The notes: generated by a model from the letters alone, not told the origin. A stretch of 64,000 nt of DNA from Paeniglutamicibacter antarcticus (GCF_900010755.1 NZ_CZJT01000111.1:41539-105538), one strand, 5' to 3'; shown: positions 51,920 through 60,353, counted from the stretch's first letter. Numbers and translations: made by a program.

Positions 51920-52019
51920 GTTTTGTGAGTCGCCTTTGTAACGAGCGTGACAAAGCTGAAAGCTTTGTCCTGACGTATGGCGAGAGTCCCGGTAAAATCA
52001 GCCGATGGGACAATAGAGG

Positions 52020-52463
52020 ATGACTGACGAAGAACTAATGAGCATCCTCATTCAAGCCGAAGCTTCGACCCCTGCCTCCGCATGGGAAAAGATTCTCTCG
52101 CGCACCCGGGACGAGTGGGTTGGTGACGCAAATTGGGAATGCAAATCAGAAAATATGGAGCTCATTGACGCCTTTCTACAGCGGGCATTTTCCGATGTCC
52201 CATCACCACCACCCCTAGACTACGTCGATGCGCTCACCTCGAACTATAGGCTGGCGATTGCAGGTGCCCCTGACGCTGAGGACAAAGGAATCCGCGCCTA
52301 CGAGCAGTGCTACCGGAAGATGCTGGAGGCAATCGTTGAGTCTATACACATGAACGTCGTCCCCTTTGCAAGCACACCCGACACGGATGTGGAAGTCGCC
52401 GATGTCGAGGCTGAAGCACAGCGTTTTCAGGATTCTGTTATTGCACCTCGGTTTCTCCGGTAG
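52020..52463 (+). CDS. Hypothetical cytoplasmic protein
   Basis: 147 residues, acidic and helical (MTDEELMSILIQAEASTPAS), with no membrane segment or known motif. Codon use is less GC-biased than the core genes to the left. It lies in a repeat-bounded unit with the next membrane protein. Not recognised. Confidence 0.65.
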   Translation: MTDEELMSILIQAEASTPASAWEKILSRTRDEWVGDANWECKSENMELIDAFLQRAFSDVPSPPPLDYVDALTSNYRLAIAGAPDAEDKGIRAYEQCYRKMLEAIVESIHMNVVPFASTPDTDVEVADVEAEAQRFQDSVIAPRFLR

Positions 52464-52535
52464 CAGTAACAAGTGCGGCGTATTCAGGTTTGTGGTTGTT
52501 AGTCCAGATTGGCTGTTACTCCACAGTGAGGATGG

Positions 52536-52580
52536 CAGTCCCGTGCCCCGTTGACCGAACCCTAAGCGCTACGCCCGCCA
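52536..52580 (+). repeat. Degenerate repeat-like segment
   Basis: GTCCCGTGCCCCGTTGACCG followed by AACCCTAAGCGCTACG has pieces of the family order but a broken right half. It may be a decayed boundary between two former units. Confidence 0.3.
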
Positions 52581-52717
52581 ACAATTCATGGGTGTGAAAG
52601 TGAATCCGGCATTTTCATCCATCTCCATGTAGTTCGAGAGGTTCTCCGCCGAGGCCATACGCCGTTGGGAGGATTCCGGATAGTGGAAAATCGGTTGAGG
52701 GCCGCTGCTAGCCTTGC

Positions 52718-53212
52718 ATGATGCGGATACTGCTTACACTCCTTGGAATCGTTGCGATCATCGTTTACGCCATGCTTGGAGCGACATTGATGAATGATTG
52801 GGCAGTGGTCGCCGCGAGCGAGATGCCGCTTGAAACGTCGATTGCTGACATGCATGCTGCCGGTCAGAACTACAGCACGATTCCGGGCTTCGTCTTCGCT
52901 GCGCTCGGTTTATTGCTCGGTCTTCTTTGGGGCGTGACGACGCTTTTCCGCCGAACCGTACTTTCGAACTGGGCCGCTGTGTCACTGTGGGCTGGAATCA
53001 TTACCCTGGGTGCGCCAGCATACTTCTTCCTTTCATTTGGCAATTTGAACTCCGTGGGCGATACCTACTTCGATTGGAACTCCGAGGCAGCGTTCGCGTT
53101 GGAGGCACGCCTGTACATGGCCAGCGGGCTCGCGTTCCTTGTCGTCGTTGCGACGATGATGACGGTGGTGATCAAGGCAACGGCGCGGAAGAAACCGTCG
53201 CCGGTTACCTAG
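52718..53212 (+). CDS. Four-helix membrane protein
   Basis: 164 residues with hydrophobic helices at about 4-23, 57-76, 85-108 and 133-153. TAGCCT (52709-52714) lies 6 bases before the second of two adjacent ATG codons (52721), so the transcript may be leaderless from there. The long first loop (SEMPLETSIADMHAAGQNYS) is polar. Function unknown. Confidence 0.75.
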   Translation: MMRILLTLLGIVAIIVYAMLGATLMNDWAVVAASEMPLETSIADMHAAGQNYSTIPGFVFAALGLLLGLLWGVTTLFRRTVLSNWAAVSLWAGIITLGAPAYFFLSFGNLNSVGDTYFDWNSEAAFALEARLYMASGLAFLVVVATMMTVVIKATARKKPSPVT

Positions 53213-53566
53213 CAGGACAGTAGCAAATGCGCGTAGCCTCCTTGCCGCTGGCCGCACGAGAGGAGCCGCGGAGTCCTCCTGATGATGCGGTGGGAGATTG
53301 ATCTCGGTTGTGGTTTTCAACGCCAAATGCCGCAACCTCAAACGCAATAACTCCCGGTTCACACTGTTTCGCAGGGGAACCTTCTGCGGGACACCGGTTG
53401 CTGGTTTCGTCCCAGATGTATTTGCTGACTGAAGCCCAGAGATGGTGAAGGTTGCAGCTGGAACTGGCCGTGGGGTCGAGAAGAAACATTTCGGCACAGA
53501 TCGACTGGCGGCTGGCGTCGTCAGACACCCACCGCCATGTTGCCCGGTTTTTTCGTATGGGGTCAC
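53213..53566. other. Gap with repeat copy 9 and its upstream tail
   Basis: About 350 bases without a gene. 53331-53381 closely matches 58833-58884, and weaker similarity begins about 20 bases earlier. Confidence 0.6.
53367..53392 (+). repeat. Cassette-boundary repeat, copy 9
   Basis: TTTCGCAGGGGAACCTTC then TGCGGGAC, with both halves clear. Confidence 0.8.
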
Positions 53567-55132
53567 CTACGACTCTTGTTTGTTCGGGGCCTGATTGCTT
53601 CTACGTCCCGTAACCAGGGTCCATATGACATCGATGACGAAAATGATGACCCATATTTTTCCTGCACCGTATAAGAAGCTCGGGATTCCTTCGAGCTCGG
53701 GTCGCCCACCGGAGGAGAGGTGCTCACCGAAGTCGTTGACGGTGAATGAATCCGCTATCCAGGACCAGCCCACGAGAGCCAGTGCGATCTGAGCGACAGT
53801 GAAAATAAGTAGATGCCATCCTAGGTCCGTGAACTTGGAGCGGCTTGTCTTGGGCGTTGCCATTGTTTTTTCCTCTTGGTTCTGTTCGGGTATCCAGATC
53901 TGTCGGACCGGAATGTTCGGTATTTCTGAAGTAAATGCAGCCGGAGCTATCTCCGTTGTTGCATCGTCCCTGGGGATGTTGGCGACGCCGGAGCGATGTA
54001 CGGCCCACGGAGTGATGATGGCCCCAGCGGCAATAACCGCCGCAAACAGGATGCAGGCAACCTGCCAGTTAGTTGTTTCATAGCTGAGACCGGCTAGTAG
54101 TGCGCCGACTCCGGCACCGGCCAGACTGGCTGACTCATAGAGTCCGAATCCCTTTCCTGCACGTTTACCTGCCACCTCGGCGATGACGGATTGTTCGATC
54201 GGGATGATCGCTGCCCACGCTGCTGCACTAAGAATCCATAGGGCGGCGATCAGTAGGGTTGAAGGAGCGAAGGCCAGTGCGAACGCGAATGTGGCACTGG
54301 ATAGCGCGGCGATAGCGGAGACCCTGCGCCGCCCGATGCGCATTGTGAGCCGGTGCGCGGGCACTGGTATCAGACTCATCACAATGGCTCCGGGCAGGAA
54401 CACCAGCGCGATGGAAACCACGTCGAGAGCGAAGGCCTTTTGAAGGTGTAGCAGCAACAGCAGTCCAATGGCCGCTTCAGCCAGCGAGGTCAGCGCGGTG
54501 GCAACCAGCATCGGCCGTAACCGTTGCGTCGGAAAGGCCGGCTCCGTCCGTTTCGGGGGCGATGAAGGGCGTCGAGGAGCTGCTGCTATCGTCACCGCCG
54601 CGACGAAACATGCACCGGAGGCGGCCAAGAAAACGCCTAGGAAATTAAGTGAACTTATCAGTGTCAGGCCAGCGACGAAGGCCACCCATGATCCGGTTTC
54701 CTGCCACGTCATCAACTTAGGGAAGGCAAACGAATCTGAGTCCGCCGATTCGCTGACTATGGCCCGTAAAGACACCCAGAACAGTGCGCCCCCAAGCCCT
54801 CCGAACACTGCGGAGATAAATGCCATCGCCGGATCGGTAGATAGTGCGTATCCAGCGCACGAAATCCCATACAGCGCTGCGCCAGCAGCTGCAATATTCC
54901 GGCGCTCCCACACATCGGCCAGTAGCCCGGCGGGGAACCTGGCAGCAAAGGAGACAAGTAGTTCCGTAGCAAGCAACAGCCCGATCACCGACGCGTCCAG
55001 CCCGAGTGCCGCGCCAGCCCATAAGGGAATCAGGAAATCTAGCAAGTCCGTGGGGCCACCGACCAAAGCGGCCGCCCACCTCGCTGAGGACTGGCGCACG
55101 GGAGCACTCTTGGTACTTGACGGCGATTTCAT
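53567..55132 (-). CDS. MFS transporter with an extra C-terminal membrane domain
   Basis: 521 residues. The first 400 are a twelve-helix MFS drug-efflux-like permease (LLDFLIPLWAGAALGLDASV, ARFPAGLLADVWERRNIAAAG motif A). The last 98 residues form a separate two-helix domain joined through IPEQNQEEKTMATPK. Inside that linker an ATG has AGAGGAAAAAA upstream, so the tail could also be made as its own small protein. ATG 55132 is inside a palindrome shared with the divergent TetR gene, which likely represses this gene. Confidence 0.85.
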   Translation of the reverse strand: MKSPSSTKSAPVRQSSARWAAALVGGPTDLLDFLIPLWAGAALGLDASVIGLLLATELLVSFAARFPAGLLADVWERRNIAAAGAALYGISCAGYALSTDPAMAFISAVFGGLGGALFWVSLRAIVSESADSDSFAFPKLMTWQETGSWVAFVAGLTLISSLNFLGVFLAASGACFVAAVTIAAAPRRPSSPPKRTEPAFPTQRLRPMLVATALTSLAEAAIGLLLLLHLQKAFALDVVSIALVFLPGAIVMSLIPVPAHRLTMRIGRRRVSAIAALSSATFAFALAFAPSTLLIAALWILSAAAWAAIIPIEQSVIAEVAGKRAGKGFGLYESASLAGAGVGALLAGLSYETTNWQVACILFAAVIAAGAIITPWAVHRSGVANIPRDDATTEIAPAAFTSEIPNIPVRQIWIPEQNQEEKTMATPKTSRSKFTDLGWHLLIFTVAQIALALVGWSWIADSFTVNDFGEHLSSGGRPELEGIPSFLYGAGKIWVIIFVIDVIWTLVTGRRSNQAPNKQES

Positions 55133-55165
55133 GATCCTAGAATACACACGTATTCTAGGATCATG
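55130..55165. promoter_or_regulatory. 16-bp-arm palindromic operator covering both leaderless promoters
   Basis: CATGATCCTAGAATAC (55130-55145) and its exact complement (55150-55165) flank ACAC. Both divergent start codons (55132 minus, 55163 plus) lie at its ends, and each has TATTCT 6 bases upstream inside the palindrome. Confidence 0.85.
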
Positions 55166-55720
55166 AGTACGGAGGTAAACAAGCGGGACGTCTTTGCCAC
55201 ATCGGTGCTGGACCTAATAGTCCGCGGTGGCATCCAAGCCGTCAGCATCCGCACAGTGGCAGCAGATTCGGGCTGGTCAGTCGGAGCCTTGCAAAAGACG
55301 TTCTCCACTAAGGAAGACCTGCTACGCGCCGCCGTCGATTTGGTTGTTTCCCGGGCCGAAGCACGCATGGACGCCATCCCTTTCGACGGAGACCCCGTGG
55401 ACTACCTGGTTCGCATGATCGAGGAGACGTTACCCCTCGACCCGCGGCGCAGGGAGGAAGCCATAGCGTGGAACGCGTTCGCTGCCGAGGCCGTCCACAC
55501 ACCTTGGATCGCCGAAATTCTTATAAGCCAGGACCAGCGGACCTCTGAGCAGCTCGTAGAGGTCTTGCGGACTTTCGGCACATCACAGCCGAAGGCCGCT
55601 GCGGCTGGCATCATTGCAGTTTCAGACGGCTTCGCCCTCCGGCTACTGTATGACCCAAAACAGGCAGAAGAATTCTGCACGGGGCTACGTCCGATCATCA
55701 ATCATTTGCTCACCATCTAG
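55163..55720 (+). CDS. TetR/AcrR family regulator
   Basis: 185 residues. Helix-turn-helix at about 8-55 (FATSVLDLIVRGGIQAVSIR, WSVGALQKTFSTKEDLL), then a ligand domain of the short TetR type. It is transcribed away from the MFS gene from a fully shared palindrome, so it should repress both. The pair forms a self-contained drug-responsive module between repeat copies 9 and 10. Confidence 0.92.
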   Translation: MSTEVNKRDVFATSVLDLIVRGGIQAVSIRTVAADSGWSVGALQKTFSTKEDLLRAAVDLVVSRAEARMDAIPFDGDPVDYLVRMIEETLPLDPRRREEAIAWNAFAAEAVHTPWIAEILISQDQRTSEQLVEVLRTFGTSQPKAAAAGIIAVSDGFALRLLYDPKQAEEFCTGLRPIINHLLTI

Positions 55721-55737
55721 GCCGCACATAACAAGCA

Positions 55738-55765
55738 GTCCCGCAAACCGAACGCTCTGCGGGAC
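55738..55765 (+). repeat. Cassette-boundary repeat, copy 10 (perfect halves)
   Basis: GTCCCGCA (55738-55745) and TGCGGGAC (55758-55765) are exact complements around AACCGAACGCTC. It is the best view of the palindromic nature of the family. Confidence 0.85.
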
Positions 55766-55816
55766 ATGATGGCGATGTCTTCAATGAAAACATGGAGCCG
55801 GATTAGCGACGAAGAA

Positions 55817-56326
55817 TTACGGTACCTTCACTGATTCGGGAGAGCTCTGTGACAGTTGCTCTTCGGATATTATCCGGCCGGTTTCTACATCCTGGAGAAC
55901 CACGGAGGTGAATCCTGTTTCCAGTCCTCCGGCAAGTGGTTCGCATCCTGCAGCTTGTTCGGGGATTTCCTCGATATCCAGAACCTTGCCGGTGGCCGTT
56001 TCGATCGTCACCAGGTTGTTTTTGGGCCAAGAGGGGTCGACCTTGACGTCGAAAGTTATGTCTTCCACCGGCACGCCATGAGCAGACCCGTCAGCTCCGC
56101 GCTTGAACGCATCGATCTTGCGGCCGGTCTCCGAATGCACCGAGACGCCTTCCAGTGGCAGGCCGGTAATGTCCCCGTCAGCAGGCGTGCTGTTCCACCA
56201 CCCGATGAAACCTCCGAAACAGCTTTCGAATTTTTCGGCCGCTTCCGGTGCTTTTTCTCCGGTGCATCCGGAGAGAACCAATGACCCCAAAAGGATCAGT
56301 GCTGCCGTTGCTGTTTTCGTCTGCAT
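55817..56326 (-). CDS. Putative lipoprotein
   Basis: 169 residues from ATG 56326. A signal peptide (ATAALILLGSLVLSGC) with lipobox LSGC puts the mature N-terminal Cys at about 21 on the outer face of the membrane. The mature part is acidic, beta-rich (ITFDVKVDPSWPKNNLVTIE) with two further Cys. Secreted, no known domain. Alone between repeat copies 10 and 11. Confidence 0.8.
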   Translation of the reverse strand: MQTKTATAALILLGSLVLSGCTGEKAPEAAEKFESCFGGFIGWWNSTPADGDITGLPLEGVSVHSETGRKIDAFKRGADGSAHGVPVEDITFDVKVDPSWPKNNLVTIETATGKVLDIEEIPEQAAGCEPLAGGLETGFTSVVLQDVETGRIISEEQLSQSSPESVKVP

Positions 56327-56710
56327 AAATACCGTCCAGTGTTTCGTTTCAAAGAAACTTACGTTATCAATGGACCTATTGAATTCCCGGGTGCCGCACC
56401 GCATTTTCACTAATCGGTGTATTTTCGGGCATCCGCAATCAGCGAACCGTATGCGGAACCTTGACTGGAACAGTGTTCTCGTGCGGAAAACAAAATGCAC
56501 TGGGAGAGGTTCAGCACAATAGGGTAATGGCTTTGGTGCGGTGTCCCGGGCTCTTCCATCCGAGAGGCTGAGTGCGACATCAATAGATGGGGTGGGCTGT
56601 CTGGCGCCGCAACGCGCAGGCTTTCTTTTCCTCTGGCCTTGGTTTCTTGACAACCGAAAAACCCGCATTCAAGGATGATCCCGTGTACCGCCCGGAGCTA
56701 TCCTGGTCTG
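56327..56710. other. Gap with repeat copy 11
   Basis: About 385 bases with no supported gene. A short imperfect dyad (GTTTC...GAAAC near 56340-56357) sits by the lipoprotein promoter. Confidence 0.4.
56453..56473 (+). repeat. Cassette-boundary repeat, copy 11
   Basis: GCGGAACCTTGACTGGAACAG, like copy 5 (GGGAACCTTGACCGGGC). The left side reads GAACCGTAT. Confidence 0.5.
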
Positions 56711-57136
56711 TTACTCGAACGAGAGAGGCCACCCGAATCGGTAGCCCTCACCACGAATGGAGAACAGGTCCATCGATAGGTTCTGGCCCATTTTCGAACC
56801 AGAAGAAACCCTCACCTGAACAAGGCTTCCGCCTTGGAACGTGTCCTCGACAACGGCGTTGTCAGCAGTTATCCCGGACTCTTGGAGTTTCGACTTCAGC
56901 TGCTTTAGGCCATCAGCAATGTCCGCGGTGGAAGGATGGCTGTTTATGACGCTGCACGCTTCGTCGGCATCGCCGGCATAGGCAGCACGCAGAATCGTCG
57001 ATACCGCTTCTTCCTTGGTAGCGACGGGTTTCCCTCCGTCGCACGCGTTAGAGTTCTTTGCGGTACAGGAAACCACCGAGGTGGCCACTAGAACGGCGAC
57101 CAGGGAAATTGCGGAGATCTTTAACATGCCTTTCAT
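56711..57136 (-). CDS. Putative lipoprotein, DUF-like
   Basis: 141 residues from ATG 57136, with GAGGAG 8 bases upstream. Signal sequence MLKISAISLVAVLVATSVVSC with a VVSC lipobox. The mature domain (EEAVSTILRAAYAGDADEAC, FQGGSLVQVRV) is alpha/beta and of NTF2-like size, possibly a small ligand binder; no family can be given. Downstream of the PadR genes on the same strand. Confidence 0.78.
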   Translation of the reverse strand: MKGMLKISAISLVAVLVATSVVSCTAKNSNACDGGKPVATKEEAVSTILRAAYAGDADEACSVINSHPSTADIADGLKQLKSKLQESGITADNAVVEDTFQGGSLVQVRVSSGSKMGQNLSMDLFSIRGEGYRFGWPLSFE

Positions 57137-57169
57137 GCCCGCAGCTCCTCGTTTGGGTCCCAACGCGGG

Positions 57170-57601
57170 CTACTGGAATGTCTCATCGGCAAGCGTTCCG
57201 CTTCCCGCAGGGTCAGAATAAATGTATACATCGTCCAGGTGCTCCACGGATTCCAGTAACCCGTCAATGTTTACTACCGGGATTATTTCCTTGGTCGGCA
57301 GCACTGCCTGAACACCGACGAAGACGGCAGCCCCGAGGGACAAGACTGATCCAAGTGCAATTACGGTGGTTTTCATGTTCTTGCCTTTCCAAACGGATTC
57401 CATGCCCTGAGTGGACATGATCATGTGTGTAGCGCGCAGATGGAGTGCGGCGGATGCCGCGCCAAGCAGGACTGCTTGGCGACTCAAACCCATTGAGTGA
57501 GCATCGCGAAGATCTGCGCCCCATTGTTCGCGTCGGGTTTCGCGTTGCCGTGCTGGAGTCAGGGCAAGACAAAGGCCCAGGACGAGTTGTTGAATCTTCA
57601 C
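57170..57601 (-). CDS. Membrane protein coupled to PadR regulator
   Basis: 143 residues from a GTG (57601) that overlaps the PadR stop as GTGA; ATG 57613 is an alternative. The N-terminal half (ALTPARQRETRREQWGADLRDA) is the amphipathic region seen in many proteins encoded just after padR genes. One helix lies at about 80-100 and the C-terminus is extracellular (NIDGLLESVEHLDDVYIYS). Likely functions with PadR in an envelope or drug response, but this is inference. Confidence 0.75.
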   Translation of the reverse strand: MKIQQLVLGLCLALTPARQRETRREQWGADLRDAHSMGLSRQAVLLGAASAALHLRATHMIMSTQGMESVWKGKNMKTTVIALGSVLSLGAAVFVGVQAVLPTKEIIPVVNIDGLLESVEHLDDVYIYSDPAGSGTLADETFQ

Positions 57602-57924
57602 GCTGTGATCCATCCGAAGCCCAGCGCAATGCTGCGTCCAGAGTTTGCTTTGGCGTGCTGGGATTCTACGTATTGGCGGGCATGTGGTTCAGCTTCCGCG
57701 GTCAAGTGGAAGTATCGTCGGCGCGGGCCCTTGCGTTCATCGTCGGCATCCCACACTCCCTCGACCCAGCCGGCTGCTTCGAGTCGTTCGAGAATGGGAT
57801 AGACGGTGCCTGTCTTGAGGCCTGTTTCCTTGACAACCTGCAAGCCCCACACTGCCTCAGTTGCTGACAGCATGATTTCTAGGACAGCCGCGGTGGCCGG
57901 GGTTTTGCGGGTTAGTGGTTCCAT
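57598..57924 (-). CDS. PadR family transcriptional regulator
   Basis: 108 residues. The winged helix (about 10-85) shows ATAAVLEIMLSATEAVWGLQ, TGLKTGTVYPILERLEAAGW and GPRRRYFHLTAEAEPHAR, typical of short PadR proteins. CCTATGTAGATATAGG (57938-57953) just upstream is a likely operator, and the minus-strand TAGTGT 7 bases before the ATG implies a leaderless start. Overlaps the next gene. Confidence 0.92.
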   Translation of the reverse strand: MEPLTRKTPATAAVLEIMLSATEAVWGLQVVKETGLKTGTVYPILERLEAAGWVEGVWDADDERKGPRRRYFHLTAEAEPHARQYVESQHAKANSGRSIALGFGWITA

Positions 57925-57937
57925 GCGCAGAACACTA

Positions 57938-57953
57938 CCTATGTAGATATAGG
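57938..57953. promoter_or_regulatory. Candidate PadR operator
   Basis: CCTATGTAGATATAGG: CCTAT and ATAGG arms around GTAGAT, just upstream of the -10-like hexamer of the padR gene. Confidence 0.5.
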
Positions 57954-58304
57954 AATGCAAGTGCACCGAAAGAGATGCATAGGGGCTAATTTCTGTCCGT
58001 TCAAAGTAGCGTCTGAGGTGTCGTTTTCCGAAGGCGACTGTACTGAATGCCCAAAGTCCTCTGCACTGAGCTAGAGCGCCCGCAGGGGGAACGGCTCTAC
58101 GGGACGCTTTCGGACGTGAAAATGAATTGCAGCAAAGCCGCGCTCCCACAAACCTTTGCGTTCGCTGGGGGAAGCTGATGATAGCTGTGCCCTTGGAAAG
58201 CCCGGCAGCATCCTCGGCTATGGTTTATGAATCGAAGCGACTGCAAGGAAAATGTGTATGCACCCGGCCATCTGCCTAGACATCCAGCTCGGAGAGGCCG
58301 GTAT
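57954..58304. other. Gap with repeat copy 12
   Basis: About 350 bases between divergent genes; repeat copy 12 is the only structure seen. Confidence 0.5.
58076..58107 (+). repeat. Cassette-boundary repeat, copy 12
   Basis: GCGCCCGCAGGGGGAACGG then CTCTACGGGACGC. The ends (GCGCCCG, CGGGACGC) are nearly complementary. Confidence 0.75.
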
Positions 58305-58691
58305 ATGAGTCACGAGACCACCCGCTACCTCAAATACGGCAAAGCCCGGTTGACGACCGTTCAGAAGGCCATGGCTGTCTTTAGCGTCATCGGTGCCATA
58401 GTCGCGATCTTGCCGTCGTTCTTGCTTGCCTTCGGAATGTCCGAATGGTTCACGCGAATGGAATGCGGTCCAGGATCGTGGGGTTCAGGTTGCTACGAAG
58501 GGACGCTAGGGCTCAGTGCAATTGTCTTCGCATTCTTCTACCTCCCATTTTTTGTGCCCTCGCTCTGGGTAGCAATCGCATACCGTAAAGGTGGTCTGGC
58601 GAACTGGTGGCCTTTTATCGTGCTTTGCGCGGTTCCCCTGGCCATTCTTCTTTTCTTTGGCGTTGCCCTCCTAGTAAACGCAGCAAAGTAG
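58305..58691 (+). CDS. Three-helix membrane protein
   Basis: 128 residues from ATG 58305 (GGAGAGG 7 bases upstream). Helices at about 24-46, 69-91 and 101-124. The first loop is rich in Gly/Cys (MECGPGSWGSGCYEG), suggesting a disulfide-bonded external loop. Unknown function. Single gene between repeat copies 12 and 13. Confidence 0.78.
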   Translation: MSHETTRYLKYGKARLTTVQKAMAVFSVIGAIVAILPSFLLAFGMSEWFTRMECGPGSWGSGCYEGTLGLSAIVFAFFYLPFFVPSLWVAIAYRKGGLANWWPFIVLCAVPLAILLFFGVALLVNAAK

Positions 58692-59051
58692 CTGCGTCGA
58701 GAAGATGATGGCGGCGGTTCCCTCGGAATCCATCGAAACATCTAGTAGACGGTCAACTATGTGACGATAAAGCATCGGGTCTAGGGTGTTGATTTCAACA
58801 CTAAATGTCGCATTTTTTGCAGAGCTAAATGACGCAACCCCAAACGCAATGACTCTCGGTTCACGCTGTTTCGCAGCAGGAACCCTGACCGGACAATGCA
58901 TGCGTCGGACGTCACCGCTTCGGATCGACGCAGTAAAGGATGCTTGGCGTGCGGACTTTTGCGCGATGTGCCGCCATTCTGTCCAGGCGCCCCCAGTTGC
59001 CTTTAATAACGATGGTCGCGCGCCGCCAATGGACGCGCTTGGATGGCCACC
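58692..59051. other. Gap with repeat copy 13 and its upstream tail
   Basis: No gene seen. The tail 58833-58884 is shared with 53331-53381. Confidence 0.6.
58869..58894 (+). repeat. Cassette-boundary repeat, copy 13
   Basis: TTTCGCAGCAGGAACC then CTGACCGGAC. Left half shared with copy 9; right half altered. Confidence 0.7.
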
Positions 59052-59327
59052 TCAGGAATCTCCCGCCAACCGCTTGGCGCGGCGCCACTCGAGATAATAC
59101 CCGGCAGCAACGAGCAGGCAGACGACGGATAGCGCCGCACGCAGCACCCAGTCCCGCCCGGAGGCGAGTTCAAGGACGACGATAACCAGCTGGGTTGTAC
59201 CCACGATCCCGAAGAACGTCATGAACCCTGCAGCGATACGCTGGTTCATGGCCGGCGCGGGCTTCTCTGGATCGGTCAAACCCATGCGATCCGTCTGAAT
59301 CTGCCACCACAGCCGAAGATTCGCCAT
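59052..59327 (-). CDS. Small two-helix membrane protein
   Basis: 91 residues. Helices at about 34-54 and 61-79, then a basic tail (EWRRAKRLAGDS). The N-terminus (MANLRLWWQIQTDRMGLTD) is amphipathic. TAGAGT lies 6 bases upstream of the ATG on the minus strand, a leaderless pattern. Unknown function. Confidence 0.7.
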   Translation of the reverse strand: MANLRLWWQIQTDRMGLTDPEKPAPAMNQRIAAGFMTFFGIVGTTQLVIVVLELASGRDWVLRAALSVVCLLVAAGYYLEWRRAKRLAGDS

Positions 59328-59796
59328 ACCGTCACTCTAAGCGTCCACGGCCCGCTGAGATAGACCACCTTCGCCCGGGTGTCTGTCCGCAGTCAGGGTC
59401 TCTGTGGTCACCTATGCTCAGCATGACCCGAACTAATGTTCGCAACAAGGATGCCCGTATGCCAGCGAGCGACCGGTGGCCAGATTCTTGGTGGCCGGAC
59501 ACCTGACGCTCAACGTCTGGCCGCTCCGCAAGCCGAACGTTCTACGGGACAGCAACGCGGCACCAGACTGAACAGGTGAGAAATGAGGCGGGCTGTTGGC
59601 GAGATCGATTCTAGGACCACGGGGCAACCCAGCTATTCTGGCCCAGAAGGTCCGGGGAATGGCTGCGTTCGCTAACGTCGGGAATGAGCGGGTCCCTTCA
59701 AGAGTCCATCGCCCCCACGATCAGGCATGGACTGGGCAACCATAAAGTAGAGCCCGTCTCGGGGTAACAACTCGCACCGACTGGACATGTATAGGT
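59328..59796. other. Gap with repeat copy 14
   Basis: 470 bases between divergent genes. No gene supported; the sigma-factor promoter should lie at its right end. Confidence 0.5.
59525..59550 (+). repeat. Cassette-boundary repeat, copy 14
   Basis: TCCGCAAGCCGAACGTTC then TACGGGAC. Both halves clear. Confidence 0.8.
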
Positions 59797-60348
59797 ATGA
59801 GCACCCCAGAGATAAAGCAGGACCGGGAGGCACGGTTCTCCAGATTGTATGAACTGGCCTACACCGATGTCCTGCGGTTCATCCAACGCCGGGCCGGTCC
59901 CGACCACGCCGAGGACATCGTCCACGAGGCCTTCCTCGCCGCCTGGCGGCGTTTGGATGACCTTCCCGCCAAGCATGACGATGCCAGGGCCTGGCTGTTC
60001 GCAACCGCGCGGAACTGCCTGCTTAACAACCAACGCGGCCAGGCACGCCAAGGAGCGCTGGCGGTCCGGGTCGCAGCCCGGACACCTACCTTCACTGACG
60101 CCGAAGCCGAGTTGACCCATCAACGCATCGACCTGGCTGCGGCCTGGCAACGATTGCGCCCCGAAGACCAGGAAGTCCTGGCCCTGGCGATTTGGGAAGA
60201 CCTTCCCTCGTCACAGGCGGGCCAGGTCCTCGGGATTTCATCGGCGGCCTACCTCATCCGGCTTCATCGTGCGCGCAAAGCGTTGCGCCGCGAACTCGAT
60301 GCCTCCCCCTTCCCGGCGCCCCTCGCCGGATCCCTCATGACGGAGTGA
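59797..60348 (+). CDS. ECF-type RNA polymerase sigma factor
   Basis: 183 residues. Region 2 (about 15-80: FSRLYELAYTDVLRFIQRRA, HAEDIVHEAFLAAWRRLDDL) binds core and the -10 element; region 4 (about 115-165: LRPEDQEVLALAIWEDLPSS, LGISSAAYLIRLHRARKAL) binds the -35. The gene ends 5 bases before the next start, whose product is membrane-bound and may control this sigma factor. Confidence 0.92.
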   Translation: MSTPEIKQDREARFSRLYELAYTDVLRFIQRRAGPDHAEDIVHEAFLAAWRRLDDLPAKHDDARAWLFATARNCLLNNQRGQARQGALAVRVAARTPTFTDAEAELTHQRIDLAAAWQRLRPEDQEVLALAIWEDLPSSQAGQVLGISSAAYLIRLHRARKALRRELDASPFPAPLAGSLMTE

Positions 60349-60353
60349 CTGAC

